Below, in pieces: positions 1 through 9,173 of a DNA stretch of 64,000 bases. The first letter of the stretch is position 1; each line of letters begins with the position of its first letter. Made by a program: the position numbers and the translations under genes. The notes beneath the pieces were generated by a model, which ran no database searches, was not told the origin of the DNA, and saw only the letters and a list, made by a program, of their open reading frames with translations. The stretch covers positions 930,001-994,000 of the forward strand of contig NZ_JAFEMB010000001.1 in the NCBI RefSeq assembly GCF_016892705.1, written 5' to 3'. This stretch comes from Microvirga pudoricolor (GTDB lineage Bacteria > Pseudomonadota > Alphaproteobacteria > Rhizobiales > Beijerinckiaceae).

Positions 1-1
1 C

Positions 2-67
2 TTGATGTCCTCCCTTGGCCCCGACGCCAGCGCCTTGATTAGGGCCCTCGACAAGCTGTCCCGCTGA
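2..67 (+). CDS. C-terminal end of an unidentified gene (partial)
   Basis: An open frame enters from the left edge and stops at a TGA at 65-67. It gives about 21 residues ending in ALDKLSR. The composition is ordinary coding-like, and a stem-loop follows directly at 72-108, as expected after a gene end. The fragment is too short to identify. It could also be a chance open frame, so confidence is low. Confidence 0.35.
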   Translation: MMSSLGPDASALIRALDKLSR

Positions 68-71
68 TCGG

Positions 72-108
72 GCTGCCGAGGGAGGACATCAAGGGCTCCC
101 TCGGCAGC
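72..108 (+). terminator. Stem-loop, candidate terminator
   Basis: A perfect 12-bp inverted repeat (72-83 with 97-108) with a 13-nt loop lies between the partial gene ending at 67 and the convergent sigma-factor gene ending at 120. A CCCTTTT tract follows at 114-120, about 6-8 nt after the stem, so the terminator is only moderately convincing. The left arm is also part of a larger inverted repeat, 1-18 with 76-93, so two alternative folds are possible. Confidence 0.4.
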
Positions 109-119
109 CTGCGCCCTTT

Positions 120-1388
120 TCAAGCGAGCCCTGCGCCGAAGCCCTGGGCGTCCGTCATCAGCCTGTCGAGATGCATCCGGATGTGGTCGGCTTCCGCGGC
201 CGTGCGGGCGAGCCCGATGGCCCGGTCGAAGGCGGTTTTCGCTTCCCCATGACGGCCGGTCTGAAGCAGGAGCGCGCCTTGGACTCCGAAGAAATGGAAA
301 TAATCGGACAGTTGCGCCTCCAGCGGCCCGATCAGGGACAGCGCCGCATCGGGGCCGTGAACCTTGGCGTGGGCCACCGCCCGGTTGAGCGTGACGACGG
401 GAGAGGGCTGAAGGCGCTCCAGGCTGGCGTAGAGCCGGTCGATCTGCGCCCAGTCCGTTTCCTCGGGCCGCGCGGCCCGCGCATGGAGCGCCGCGATGGC
501 GGCCTGGACCTGGTAGGGTCCGGGCTTTCGATGCCGCATCGCCTTGTCGACCAATGCCAGCCCCTCGCCGATGAGCTTCCGGTCCCACGATGCCCTGTCC
601 TGGTCCTCCAAAAGCACCACGGAGCCGTTCGCGGCATATCGGGCTGGAGCGCGAGAATGCTGGAGCAGGAGCAGAGCCAAGAGGCCCATGACCTCGGGCT
701 CGGTTTGGAAGAGGCGCAAGAGGAGCCGCGCCAGCCGGATGGCCTCGTCGCAGAGCTGAGCCCGCATCGGTACGGCATCGTCCGCAGCGGAATAACCGTC
801 GTTGAACAGGAGGTAGACCATGGCCATGACGGCGGCGAGCCGTTCGGAGCGCTCCACGGCTCCGGGCGGCTCGAACGGTACGCCGGCCCGTGCCACGCGC
901 CCTTTCGCGCGGGTGATGCGCTGCTCCATGGCACTCTCGCTGACCAGGAAGGCCCGCGCGATCTGCCTCACGGAAAAACCCGACACGACCCGCAACGCCA
1001 TCGCGATCTGCTGGGTCGCGGGCAGCTCGGGATGACAGCAGATGAACAGGAGGCGCAGGACGTCGTCCCGGTAGTGAGCGCCGTCGAGGCGTTCGGCGAG
1101 CGCGTCCTCGGCATTGCCAAGGTCGGAGATCCGCTCCTCCTCCGGCAGTGCTTCGAGCCGGCTGCGCTTGCGCGCATGGTCGAGGGCGGCGTTGCGTCCG
1201 ACCAGGATGAGCCAGGCCGCAGGATCGCGGGGCGGCCCGTTCACGGGCCAATTCTTGAGCGCACGAAGGCAAGCCTCCTGGAACGCTTCCTCGGCCGTGT
1301 CGAGATCCCGAAAATAGCGAAGGAGGGCGCCCAGGGCCTGGGGACGGGCCGACGTCAGCGCTGCGTCGATCCAGGCCAGTTCCGTCAC
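120..1388 (-). CDS. ECF sigma factor, ECF42-like with C-terminal TPR-type domain
   Basis: This 422-residue protein has an extracytoplasmic-function sigma factor at the N terminus: region 2 around residues 20-75, with the AEEAFQEAC motif, and region 4 around 125-170, with SVRQIARAFLVSESAMEQRI. A long helical C-terminal half (about 180-420) follows, far longer than a minimal 180-residue ECF sigma. That domain plan is typical of the ECF42 group, whose genes sit next to a YciI/DGPF protein. Exactly that partner lies immediately upstream, overlapping by 4 nt, so the two are co-transcribed. No anti-sigma gene is adjacent, which also fits ECF42, where the C-terminal extension is thought to take part in control. 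The target genes cannot be told from this window. Confidence 0.9.
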   Translation of the reverse strand: MTELAWIDAALTSARPQALGALLRYFRDLDTAEEAFQEACLRALKNWPVNGPPRDPAAWLILVGRNAALDHARKRSRLEALPEEERISDLGNAEDALAERLDGAHYRDDVLRLLFICCHPELPATQQIAMALRVVSGFSVRQIARAFLVSESAMEQRITRAKGRVARAGVPFEPPGAVERSERLAAVMAMVYLLFNDGYSAADDAVPMRAQLCDEAIRLARLLLRLFQTEPEVMGLLALLLLQHSRAPARYAANGSVVLLEDQDRASWDRKLIGEGLALVDKAMRHRKPGPYQVQAAIAALHARAARPEETDWAQIDRLYASLERLQPSPVVTLNRAVAHAKVHGPDAALSLIGPLEAQLSDYFHFFGVQGALLLQTGRHGEAKTAFDRAIGLARTAAEADHIRMHLDRLMTDAQGFGAGLA

Positions 1389-1756
1389 GCCGCTTCGCCT
1401 CCCGGATTGAAGGAGCTGATCGGCCTCAACTCGAAGGCTCCGGCGGAGCCACTGGCCTTCGCCAGATCCTGGGCGACCGCGATGGCATCATCGAGGGTCT
1501 CGCAATCCACCACGTAGAAGCCCAGGAGCTGCTCCTTGGTCTCGGCAAAGGGCCCGTCGATGACCAGGGCCTCCCGGCCTTTCCGGATCGTCGTGGCTGC
1601 CGTGGTCGGAAGGAGACGCGCTACGGGACCGAGGCGTCCCTTCTCGGCCAGCTTGTCCTGAACCGCTCCAAGCCGGGCCATCACCGCCGCGTCCTCGTCC
1701 TTGGTCCAGGAGCCGACGACGTCTTCCGAATCGTAACAGAGAATGGCGTAACGCAT
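1385..1756 (-). CDS. YciI/DGPF-family protein, partner of the ECF42-like sigma factor
   Basis: This 123-residue protein begins MRYAILCYDSED and has the compact alpha-beta layout of the YCII-related family, including VIDGPFAETKEQLLGFYVVD, the source of the family's DGPF name. I chose the ATG at 1754-1756 because family members begin at this MRY(A/M)xL strand; an in-frame start 18 nt earlier would add only a few residues. Its stop overlaps the start of the downstream sigma factor gene by 4 nt, so translation is probably coupled. The catalytic role of such proteins is not established. The pairing with an ECF42-like sigma factor is the informative point. Confidence 0.88.
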   Translation of the reverse strand: MRYAILCYDSEDVVGSWTKDEDAAVMARLGAVQDKLAEKGRLGPVARLLPTTAATTIRKGREALVIDGPFAETKEQLLGFYVVDCETLDDAIAVAQDLAKASGSAGAFELRPISSFNPGGEAA

Positions 1757-1867
1757 GGAAAATGATCTCATCACCCTGAAAGACGGGTGACAATGTCCTG
1801 ATCCGACAGGACCCGCAAATAAATTTGCGGCCAGGGCCCGCAGGCGAGGGCTCAGATGACCGAGGGG

Positions 1868-4036
1868 TCAGATGACGAAGAAGTCCGTAGCCTTGATTTT
1901 GAGGTTCTTGCTCAGCTGGGCGATCTTCACGGCGGCGGCGGAGCCGGTTCCGTCCTTGTCGTACCACAACACGCCCGTCTTCTTGTCGTAGAGGATGCGG
2001 TCCGACGCATCGTGCGCGGCGGAGCCGGCGAAGAAGGCCTCTTTCTTCAGGTGGGCGGGGCTGGCCAGGGACCCCTTCTTGCCCAAGGCTTTGAACACGC
2101 TGTTCTCAAGATAGATGCTGTCGTCCCGAACGACGAAATCCACGATACGGTCCACATTCGCCGCGTGGGGCTTGCTGTCGAACACGAAAACGTCCCGGCC
2201 GCCGCCGCCCGTCAGGACATCTTTTCCCCATTGACCGAACAGCATGTCGTGACCGGCCCCGCCATTGACCCGATCATTGCCGCTCCCGGCATAGATCGTG
2301 TCGTTGCCCCCGGCTCCTGCCAGGACGTTCGGTCCATCGTTGCCGACGATCATGTTGGGCGTATCGGATCCGGTCAGGTTGATCGGCGCCGTGCCCTTGA
2401 CGGTGGCGACCGTGAGAAGTTCCACCTCGGAGGAGCTCGGGAGGGTGACGCTCGCGCTGGCCCGGACGACATCGTATCCGCCACCCGCCGCTTCGATGAC
2501 CACATCCAGGGCGTTGTCCACCAGATAGGTGTCGTTGCCGCCAAGCCCCTGCAGGATGTCGGCGCCGGCGCCGCCGTCGAGAAGGTTCGATCCCGCATCG
2601 CCCGTGAGGGTATTGGCCAGTTCGTTTCCGATCAGGGTCAGCCCAGCGGACGCGCTCGTAAGGTTCTCGATGAATTGCCCGAAGGGAAGCCGGTAGTTGA
2701 CCTGAGTGAGGACCGTGTCCTGGCCCTCCCCGGCATTCTCGGCGATCCCATCCCCGGCATGGTCGACGTGATAGGTGTCGTTGCCGCGGCCACCGGCCAT
2801 GTAGTCCATGCCGGAGCCACCGTCGAGATCGTCGTCGCCGTCGCCTCCGTAGAGCCGGTCGTTGCCGGCCAAACCATCCATGTCGTCAGCCCTCGACGTG
2901 CCGGTCAATTCGTCATCGCCCGATGTGCCTACGATTAGACGCGGAAACTGCCCCGTCCAAAGCAGGCCGGAGATCTGACTCATTTTATTCTGAAGGACGG
3001 AGTTCCAGTCATCGGCCAGGATTCCGCCGGTATCGCCCGAGTTTGGGTTCCACGACCACCACGTCCAGCCGATGCCCTCCAGACCTTGCGCGATGTCGAT
3101 CCTGCCGTCGGCGTCAAAGTCACCAGACAGGTAGGATTTGATCTTGTCGAGCCATAGCTTGTCCTTGTGATCTGAAAGTCGTGTGCCAAGCTCGCCAATA
3201 TAAACCGGCGCGATGTTGTTCTTATAAATGTAGCCCCACATCTGATCGAACTTGGCCGGCAGATTATCGGCGAATGATGAGCCGTTGAACCAGGGCTGCT
3301 CATGAATCGAGTTGGGGTAGTCATGAGCCGAATAAACGAGCTTATTGCCCACATTCAAACGGATAGGGCGATCCTTCACGCCCATGAGGTTGCCGCCCCA
3401 CCAATAATAGGTATTTTGATACTCTTCGACGCCCTCCACGAAGACGAGCCAATTGGGGTTGGAGGCGAGAATCGCGTTGCCGGCGCGCTCGGCCGCCGCC
3501 GCCCAGTCGGTGGATCCGCCCCCTCCCCAGCTGGCATCACCATGCGGCTCGTTGTGGAGGTCGGCGCCGATCACCGTGTCGTTGCCGGCGTAGTGCACCG
3601 CCAGCATCTTCCAGTTATCGATCCATTTCTGCTCGGTATAGGCACCGTCGTACCAGAGCCCGTTGGCATTCGGCCCGCTCCCGGCCGCCGACCGGTGATG
3701 GTCGAGAATGACCTTCAGGCCCAGCGTGCCGGCGTAAGCGACCACCTTGTCCATGATCTGCAGACCCGTGAGACCGGACAGGTCCGGGTTCAGGCCGTAG
3801 TTGATGTCCCTGGGCCGGCTACCGGCCTCGAAGAGCTGGTCGGAGAATGGCAGGCGGATGGTGTTGAAGCCCAGATCCGCCATCTGGGTCATCATGTCCT
3901 TGTAGTTCCGCGCGTGAAGGCCGTCAGGGGCGTAGCGGTCGGATTCCATCCCGAACCAGTTCACGCCCGAGATCTTCACCGTCCGACCCTGCCCATCGAC
4001 GATTTGATTGCCGCGCGTGCTGAGAAAATTACTCAT
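1868..4036 (-). CDS. Secreted GH5 cellulase (endoglucanase) with RTX calcium-binding repeats
   Basis: This 722-residue protein fuses a glycoside hydrolase family 5 domain (about residues 10-365) to a C-terminal RTX region (about 375-650). The GH5 acid/base is E163 in HNEPHG and the nucleophile is E282 in IGELGT. Glycine/aspartate-rich nonapeptides such as GGDGDDDLDGG mark the calcium-binding rolls. There is no N-terminal signal peptide; RTX proteins normally leave by a type I system using a C-terminal signal, and the last ~110 residues, ending ATDFFVI, closely resemble the end of the RTX protein at 12275-13957. It is divergent from bcsA across a 513-bp gap. A role in trimming or remodelling the cell's own cellulose, or in attacking plant cellulose, is inferred. 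No type I exporter genes are in the window. Confidence 0.92.
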   Translation of the reverse strand: MSNFLSTRGNQIVDGQGRTVKISGVNWFGMESDRYAPDGLHARNYKDMMTQMADLGFNTIRLPFSDQLFEAGSRPRDINYGLNPDLSGLTGLQIMDKVVAYAGTLGLKVILDHHRSAAGSGPNANGLWYDGAYTEQKWIDNWKMLAVHYAGNDTVIGADLHNEPHGDASWGGGGSTDWAAAAERAGNAILASNPNWLVFVEGVEEYQNTYYWWGGNLMGVKDRPIRLNVGNKLVYSAHDYPNSIHEQPWFNGSSFADNLPAKFDQMWGYIYKNNIAPVYIGELGTRLSDHKDKLWLDKIKSYLSGDFDADGRIDIAQGLEGIGWTWWSWNPNSGDTGGILADDWNSVLQNKMSQISGLLWTGQFPRLIVGTSGDDELTGTSRADDMDGLAGNDRLYGGDGDDDLDGGSGMDYMAGGRGNDTYHVDHAGDGIAENAGEGQDTVLTQVNYRLPFGQFIENLTSASAGLTLIGNELANTLTGDAGSNLLDGGAGADILQGLGGNDTYLVDNALDVVIEAAGGGYDVVRASASVTLPSSSEVELLTVATVKGTAPINLTGSDTPNMIVGNDGPNVLAGAGGNDTIYAGSGNDRVNGGAGHDMLFGQWGKDVLTGGGGRDVFVFDSKPHAANVDRIVDFVVRDDSIYLENSVFKALGKKGSLASPAHLKKEAFFAGSAAHDASDRILYDKKTGVLWYDKDGTGSAAAVKIAQLSKNLKIKATDFFVI

Positions 4037-4549
4037 GCGTTCCAGCTTTCTGGCGAGGACTCGTCATGGACGGGAAGACGTCACGCCGGACGCCGGGACG
4101 GACATTTGAGGCGCGAAGGTGCACTGCAAAGGCTTTGCAGGCGATTTATGCCTGAACGGAACAATTTCGAAACGGCGCCGAAGGGGTATGCGTCGCTTTG
4201 CCCGCAAAGCCCCACATTAGGGATAGCCCCAAGCGACGCGGCCTCGACCGGTCTTAGGACCCCCTACTCCCTTTTGAGGACCGGACACTTCTCCCAGTAC
4301 CACATATTCGTATGAGCGCTTCGGACTAAGGATGATTGCTGAAAGTCACATTTGTTGACAGTTTACCGCAACGCAAAAACGCGTAGCGGGCAACAAGTTA
4401 CAACAAGACATGAGCATGAATACGTCGCGGCCTCCGAACGGCACGACGCATGACGGCTCATGCCTAGGACCTGAGCCTGCGAATACTCAGACGAAAGCCA
4501 ATATTTGCTTTCGACAACAGATTCCGGTGTGTAGCAAAGGAGGCAGCTG
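4037..4549. promoter_or_regulatory. Divergent intergenic region between the GH5-RTX gene and bcsA
   Basis: This 513-bp region must carry the promoters for both genes. It contains nested inverted repeats: a 9-bp perfect repeat at 4190-4198 with 4231-4239, enclosing a smaller stem-loop at 4195-4210. A TTGACA hexamer lies at 4355-4360, but I see no good -10 partner at 16-18 nt. The bcsA gene has a strong ribosome site, AAGGAGG at 4537-4543, 6 nt before its ATG. No protein-coding gene is convincing here. Confidence 0.5.
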
Positions 4550-6724
4550 ATGCTGCGAGCGATTTCGCTAGGTTTCCTGACGGTCGCGGTAGGCGCGGCA
4601 CTCCTTCTCGTCCTGCAGCCCGTGGGCACGGACGCGCAATGGGCCATCGCGGAAGTTTGCCTTCTGGGCATGTTGGCCATCAAGCTGCTGAACCTCAAGG
4701 GGTATTGGCGGCACCTGTTCTTCGGTCTCGGCGCTCTCGTGGTTCTGCGCTTCGTCTACTGGCGCACCACCCTCACGCTGCCCAGCATGGCAAGCCTGCA
4801 GGATTTCATCCCCGGCGTGATCATCTACGGCGCCGAGATGTTCTGCGTGGTCATGCTGGCCATGAGCCTCTTCGTCATCGCCCGGCCCATCACCCGGCCG
4901 CGGGCGCCGCAGCTGACGCGGGACAGGGCTCCGACCGTCGACGTCTTCGTCCCGTCCTACAACGAGGATGCGAGCCTTCTGGCCATTACGCTCTCGGCCG
5001 CGAAGGACATGGACTACCCGAAGGAAAAACTGACGGTCTACCTGCTCGATGACGGCGGCACCGACCAGAAGGTCCAGTCGCCCAATCCGAAGGTCTCCGA
5101 GACGGCCCTCCGCCGCCGGGAAGAGCTCCAGGAGCTTTGCCGCAAGCTGGGCGTGAAGTATCTCACCCGCGAGCGCAACGTCCATGCGAAGGCCGGAAAC
5201 CTCTCGAACGGCCTTCTGCAGTCCACGGGCGAGCTCGTGGTCGTGTTCGACGCCGACCATGCCCCCACGAAGGAATTTCTGAAGGAGACGGTCGGGTACT
5301 TCTCGGAGGATCCCAAGCTCTTCCTGGTGCAGACCCCGCACTTCTTCATCAATGCCGACCCGATCGAGAAGAACCTCGCGACCTTCGACCGGATGCCCTC
5401 CGAGAACGAGATGTTCTACAGCATCATCCAGAAGGGCCTCGACAAGTGGAACGCCGCGTTCTTCTGCGGCTCGGCAGCCGTGCTGCGGCGCACCGCCCTC
5501 GAGCAGGCCGGCGGCTTCGCCGGCACGTCGATCACCGAGGATTGCGAGACGGCGCTCGAGCTGCATTCGTCGGGCTGGACCAGCCTCTACGTGGACAAGC
5601 CGCTCATCGCGGGTCTGCAGCCCGAGACCTTCGCGTCCTTCATCGGTCAGCGAACCCGCTGGTGCACGGGCATGCTGCAGATCTTCCTCATGAAGAACCC
5701 GGTCTTCAAGCGGGGCCTGAGCTTGGCGCAGCGTATCTGCTACCTGTCGACCTGCATGTTCTGGCTCTTCCCGATCCCGCGCATGATCTTCCTGGCTGCC
5801 CCGCTGCTGTTCATCTTCTTCGACCTGAAGATCTACAACGCGACGGTCGCCGAGTTCGGTGCCTACACCCTCACCTACCTGGTGGCGGCCCTCCTGATGC
5901 AGAGCTACGCCTATGGCCGCGTCCGCTGGCCCTGGGTCTCGGAACTCTACGAGTACGTCCAGTCCGTCTACCTCTTCCCCGCCATCATCAGCGTCATCCG
6001 CAATCCGCGCCGTCCGACCTTCAACGTCACGGCCAAGGGCGATGCGACCGACGACGACCGTCTGTCCGATCTGGCTTGGCCCTACTTCGCGATCTTCGGC
6101 GTGCTGCTGGCCGCGACCGTGATGGTGGGCTACCGGCTGCACAACGAGCCGGACGCCGCCGGGCTTCTGGGGATCGTCGGACTGTGGAACCTGTTCAACC
6201 TGATCATGGCGGGCCTGGCGCTCGGTGTGGTGTCGGAGCGCCGTGAGCGCCGCCGCAACCACCGCGTCCCGGCCCAGGGCCGCGGCGCCCTCCAGGTGGA
6301 CGATACGATCCTGACGGTTCAGATCGTCGACGTGTCCCAGGGCGGCATGCTCGTCCGGGCCCACGGCCCCGGACAGGTGCGGCTGCAATCCTCGGCGCGG
6401 CTGGCCATTCCGGCCGAGCAGGGAAGCGGTTCCGCTTACCATTACCTGCCGGTCAAGATCGCCAGCGTTCGGACGAACGAGGATGATCGCATGATCGGCC
6501 TGACCTTCGCGTCCATGGGTGCGGCCGAGTACAGCTACGTCGCCCGGCTGATGTATGGCGACCTCTCCGTCCTGCGCGGGATCCGCGCGGCGCGGCAGGG
6601 GGGCCGGAGCATCATTCTCGGCACCGGCCAGTTCTTGGGGTGGGGCCTCAGGCAGACCCTACGCGGCCTCTACTTCGCACTCTTCCGCCGCTCCGGTGCT
6701 GCCGGCGCCAACTCCCATCACTAG
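4550..6724 (+). CDS. bcsA: Cellulose synthase catalytic subunit (UDP-forming)
   Basis: This 724-residue inner-membrane GT2 enzyme polymerises UDP-glucose into beta-1,4-glucan and threads it through its own membrane channel. N-terminal transmembrane helices (about 1-120) precede the catalytic loop, with LLDDGG near 164, the FDADH (DxD) motif near 232, TED near 329 and QRTRW near 366. More membrane helices follow. A PilZ domain then carries the RxxxR motif near 563 and DVSQGG near 593, which bind cyclic di-GMP in characterised BcsA proteins. All key residues are present, so the enzyme should be active and c-di-GMP controlled. Length is normal for the short alphaproteobacterial form. It is first in an operon with bcsB, bcsZ and a TPR gene. 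Confidence 0.97.
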   Translation: MLRAISLGFLTVAVGAALLLVLQPVGTDAQWAIAEVCLLGMLAIKLLNLKGYWRHLFFGLGALVVLRFVYWRTTLTLPSMASLQDFIPGVIIYGAEMFCVVMLAMSLFVIARPITRPRAPQLTRDRAPTVDVFVPSYNEDASLLAITLSAAKDMDYPKEKLTVYLLDDGGTDQKVQSPNPKVSETALRRREELQELCRKLGVKYLTRERNVHAKAGNLSNGLLQSTGELVVVFDADHAPTKEFLKETVGYFSEDPKLFLVQTPHFFINADPIEKNLATFDRMPSENEMFYSIIQKGLDKWNAAFFCGSAAVLRRTALEQAGGFAGTSITEDCETALELHSSGWTSLYVDKPLIAGLQPETFASFIGQRTRWCTGMLQIFLMKNPVFKRGLSLAQRICYLSTCMFWLFPIPRMIFLAAPLLFIFFDLKIYNATVAEFGAYTLTYLVAALLMQSYAYGRVRWPWVSELYEYVQSVYLFPAIISVIRNPRRPTFNVTAKGDATDDDRLSDLAWPYFAIFGVLLAATVMVGYRLHNEPDAAGLLGIVGLWNLFNLIMAGLALGVVSERRERRRNHRVPAQGRGALQVDDTILTVQIVDVSQGGMLVRAHGPGQVRLQSSARLAIPAEQGSGSAYHYLPVKIASVRTNEDDRMIGLTFASMGAAEYSYVARLMYGDLSVLRGIRAARQGGRSIILGTGQFLGWGLRQTLRGLYFALFRRSGAAGANSHH

Positions 6725-6761
6725 GAAGCCGTCAACGGTTCAACCGAATCTGGAGCCTCCC

Positions 6762-9173
6762 ATGCGTCTTGCCTCGGCCCTCATCCTCGCAACGTCCCTT
6801 GTCTCGGTGCAAGCCCTGGCGGCGGAAGCGACCCCGCGCCCCACCTCCCAGGGTCTATCGTCTCTCACCATCAACCTGCCCGAATGGCACCGTCCTCTCT
6901 CGCTGAGCGCCGAGGACGGTCAACTCAACGGCGAGGCGGGAGTCCGCGATTTCCCCGTCTTCATGACGACCGGCGAGGCGAACCGGCCCGCCAAGCTGAA
7001 GCTGTCCTACGTCAACGCCATCTCGGTGATGCCGGAAACCTTCAAGATGATCGTGAAGGTCAACGACGTGGTCGTGGGTGAAACCTCGCGGCAGACCGCC
7101 GGCAGGCCTGAGACCTTGAGCCTTAACATTCCGCCCGGTCTTCTCGTGGCGGGGTTCAATTCGGTTCGAGTGACCGTTCGCCAGTCTCATCGCGTCGATT
7201 GCTCGCCGGACTCGACCTACGAGCTGTGGACGCGTCTGATGCCGGAGAAGAGCGAGCTCGTCTTCTCGAATGTGTCGGGCGACATCCGCGAACTGACCGA
7301 TCTTCCGGCCATCAAGCCGGACATCAACGGCGCCACGCGGATTGCCGTGCGCCTTGCGGATCGCCGCGACTCCGACAGCCTCAACCGCGCCTCCCGTGCA
7401 GTCCAGGCCGCGGTGCTGTTCGGCCGCTTCGCCAACACCATCGTCGAGATCAATCCCGACTCCGCCAACGAGGCGGGTCTCGACGTGGTGGTGGGGACCG
7501 CCGCCGAGGTCAAGGACGCCACCGGCCTTCATATCCCCGGCACGGGCTCACGCGAGCAGCTCCTTTACAACGCGCAGACCGGCAGGGCGACGCTGATTGT
7601 CACGGGCGAAAATGATGCCGAGCTCGACATGGCACTCGCATCGCTCGCATCCCGTGCTCAGGACGCGAAGGCTCAGGGCTCCCCGGCCGGCCTGCGCGCG
7701 CTCGCGAACCTGAACGGTCGCGTGGTACAGGGCGGCGAGACCTTGACGTTCGAGGATCTCGGCCTCGAGTCGGAAGCCTTTCGCGGCCGTCTGTACAGGC
7801 AGACTCTGCGCCTTCAGCTCCCGTCCGACCTTCTGGCGGCGGATTACGGGCGTGTGATCCTCGATGCGGACGCGGCTTACGCGCCCCATCTCGCGGCCGG
7901 AAACAAGCTCACGGTTCGCGTGAACGGTGCGCCCATCGCCGACATTCTGATGGCAAAGGAATCCGGCGAAATTCTCGACAAGCGCCGCATCTACCTGCCC
8001 ATGGGCGCGTTCAAGCCGGGCCTCAACACCATCGACATCGAAGCCCGGACGCTGACGCCCAATGACGACAAGTGCGAGCCTGTCGCTCTCGGCGACCAGC
8101 GCGAACGCTTCCTTCTGGCCGGGACGAGCCAGGTTCAAATCCCGGGTCTTGCGCGCATCGGTGCGATGCCGAACATCTCCTCGGCCATCCCCGGCGGTCT
8201 CTCGCGGATGTCGGAAGCCAGGGACCTGAACCTCTTCGTCCCGCGTGCCCGGCCGCAGGCCCTCGAAACCTCGCTCTCGATGCTGGCCAAGATGGCAAGC
8301 CTGTCCGGCCAGGTCACCAAGGCGAGCTTCCATCTGGATCGCGCTCCGGAAGGCGTGGCCCACGTCCTGGCGATCGGCGCCTACGGCGACATGCCCGAGG
8401 CGACCATTCGGGCCGCCGGGATCAACCCGGCGAAGCTCAGCCAGGCTTGGCAGGGTGCCCCTGCTCAGGCCGCCCCCGTGAGCTCCCTGGGGCAGGCCGT
8501 TCAGGTGGCCTCCATCGGCGAGCAGGTCTCTCTGCCGGATGCCATCCTGGCGAAGGCGGAGCAGACCGCTTCCGTCGGCAGCCTGACGTCCCAGATCGCA
8601 CAGGCGAGCGGTCCCTTGTCGGATGCCGCGGGCTTCATCGGCAACATCAGGAGCACGGGCCTCGAAGCCTATGCGCGGTCGGCTTTTGCGGGACTGCAGG
8701 ATGTCGTGATGCATTCCCTCGACCGGGCCGGTCTCGTGAAGGCACCCTCCCCCGAACTGATCATCACGCCGGAATCCACGCTGGTTGTCGCCCAGGGAGC
8801 ACAGTCGAAGGCCCTCGACCATAGCTGGAGCGCGAAGCTCATGCCGCAGGTCGAATCCACGACCCTCATCCTGGCGCCCACCACGGACGAGCTGTCGAAC
8901 AGCGTCTACACCTTGCTGTCGGGCTCGCTCTGGCAGCGCCTCGTCGGCCAGGCCGCCGTTTTCAACGCCCATGACGGCACGGTCGAGACGCGCGTGTCCG
9001 GCGAGGTGCTTCTCGTCCCCACCGCCCCGTTTGACGTCGAGAACACCCGGCTCATCGCGGCCGGCTGGCTCTCCCGCAACATTCCGGTCTATCTGGCAGC
9101 CCTGTTCGGCATCTTCCTGGTGCTGACCTTCGCGGTCCAGCGCGTGCTGCGTTCCTCGGGAGTGCGGGAATGA
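6762..9173 (+). CDS. bcsB: Cellulose synthase regulatory/periplasmic subunit BcsB
   Basis: This 803-residue protein starts at the ATG at 6762, which opens a clear signal peptide (MRLASALILAT, cleavage near ALAAE). A longer open frame extends upstream but would run through the bcsA coding region. The body is periplasmic, with the repeated carbohydrate-binding and flavodoxin-like domains of BcsB. A single C-terminal membrane helix (VYLAALFGIFLVLTFAV) anchors it beside BcsA. BcsB guides the emerging glucan across the periplasm and is needed for BcsA activity. The name 'c-di-GMP-binding' in many databases is historical; the PilZ domain is in BcsA. The gap after bcsA is 37 bp, and the stop overlaps the bcsZ start by 4 nt (ATGA). 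Confidence 0.95.
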   Translation: MRLASALILATSLVSVQALAAEATPRPTSQGLSSLTINLPEWHRPLSLSAEDGQLNGEAGVRDFPVFMTTGEANRPAKLKLSYVNAISVMPETFKMIVKVNDVVVGETSRQTAGRPETLSLNIPPGLLVAGFNSVRVTVRQSHRVDCSPDSTYELWTRLMPEKSELVFSNVSGDIRELTDLPAIKPDINGATRIAVRLADRRDSDSLNRASRAVQAAVLFGRFANTIVEINPDSANEAGLDVVVGTAAEVKDATGLHIPGTGSREQLLYNAQTGRATLIVTGENDAELDMALASLASRAQDAKAQGSPAGLRALANLNGRVVQGGETLTFEDLGLESEAFRGRLYRQTLRLQLPSDLLAADYGRVILDADAAYAPHLAAGNKLTVRVNGAPIADILMAKESGEILDKRRIYLPMGAFKPGLNTIDIEARTLTPNDDKCEPVALGDQRERFLLAGTSQVQIPGLARIGAMPNISSAIPGGLSRMSEARDLNLFVPRARPQALETSLSMLAKMASLSGQVTKASFHLDRAPEGVAHVLAIGAYGDMPEATIRAAGINPAKLSQAWQGAPAQAAPVSSLGQAVQVASIGEQVSLPDAILAKAEQTASVGSLTSQIAQASGPLSDAAGFIGNIRSTGLEAYARSAFAGLQDVVMHSLDRAGLVKAPSPELIITPESTLVVAQGAQSKALDHSWSAKLMPQVESTTLILAPTTDELSNSVYTLLSGSLWQRLVGQAAVFNAHDGTVETRVSGEVLLVPTAPFDVENTRLIAAGWLSRNIPVYLAALFGIFLVLTFAVQRVLRSSGVRE

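Noticed and set aside
4355-4360. TTGACA hexamer upstream of bcsA as a promoter
   Set aside because: No acceptable -10 hexamer lies at 16-18 nt, so I mention the hexamer only within the intergenic entry.
4568-6442. A 624-codon open frame on the minus strand
   Set aside because: It is antisense to bcsA, which has every catalytic motif of cellulose synthase.
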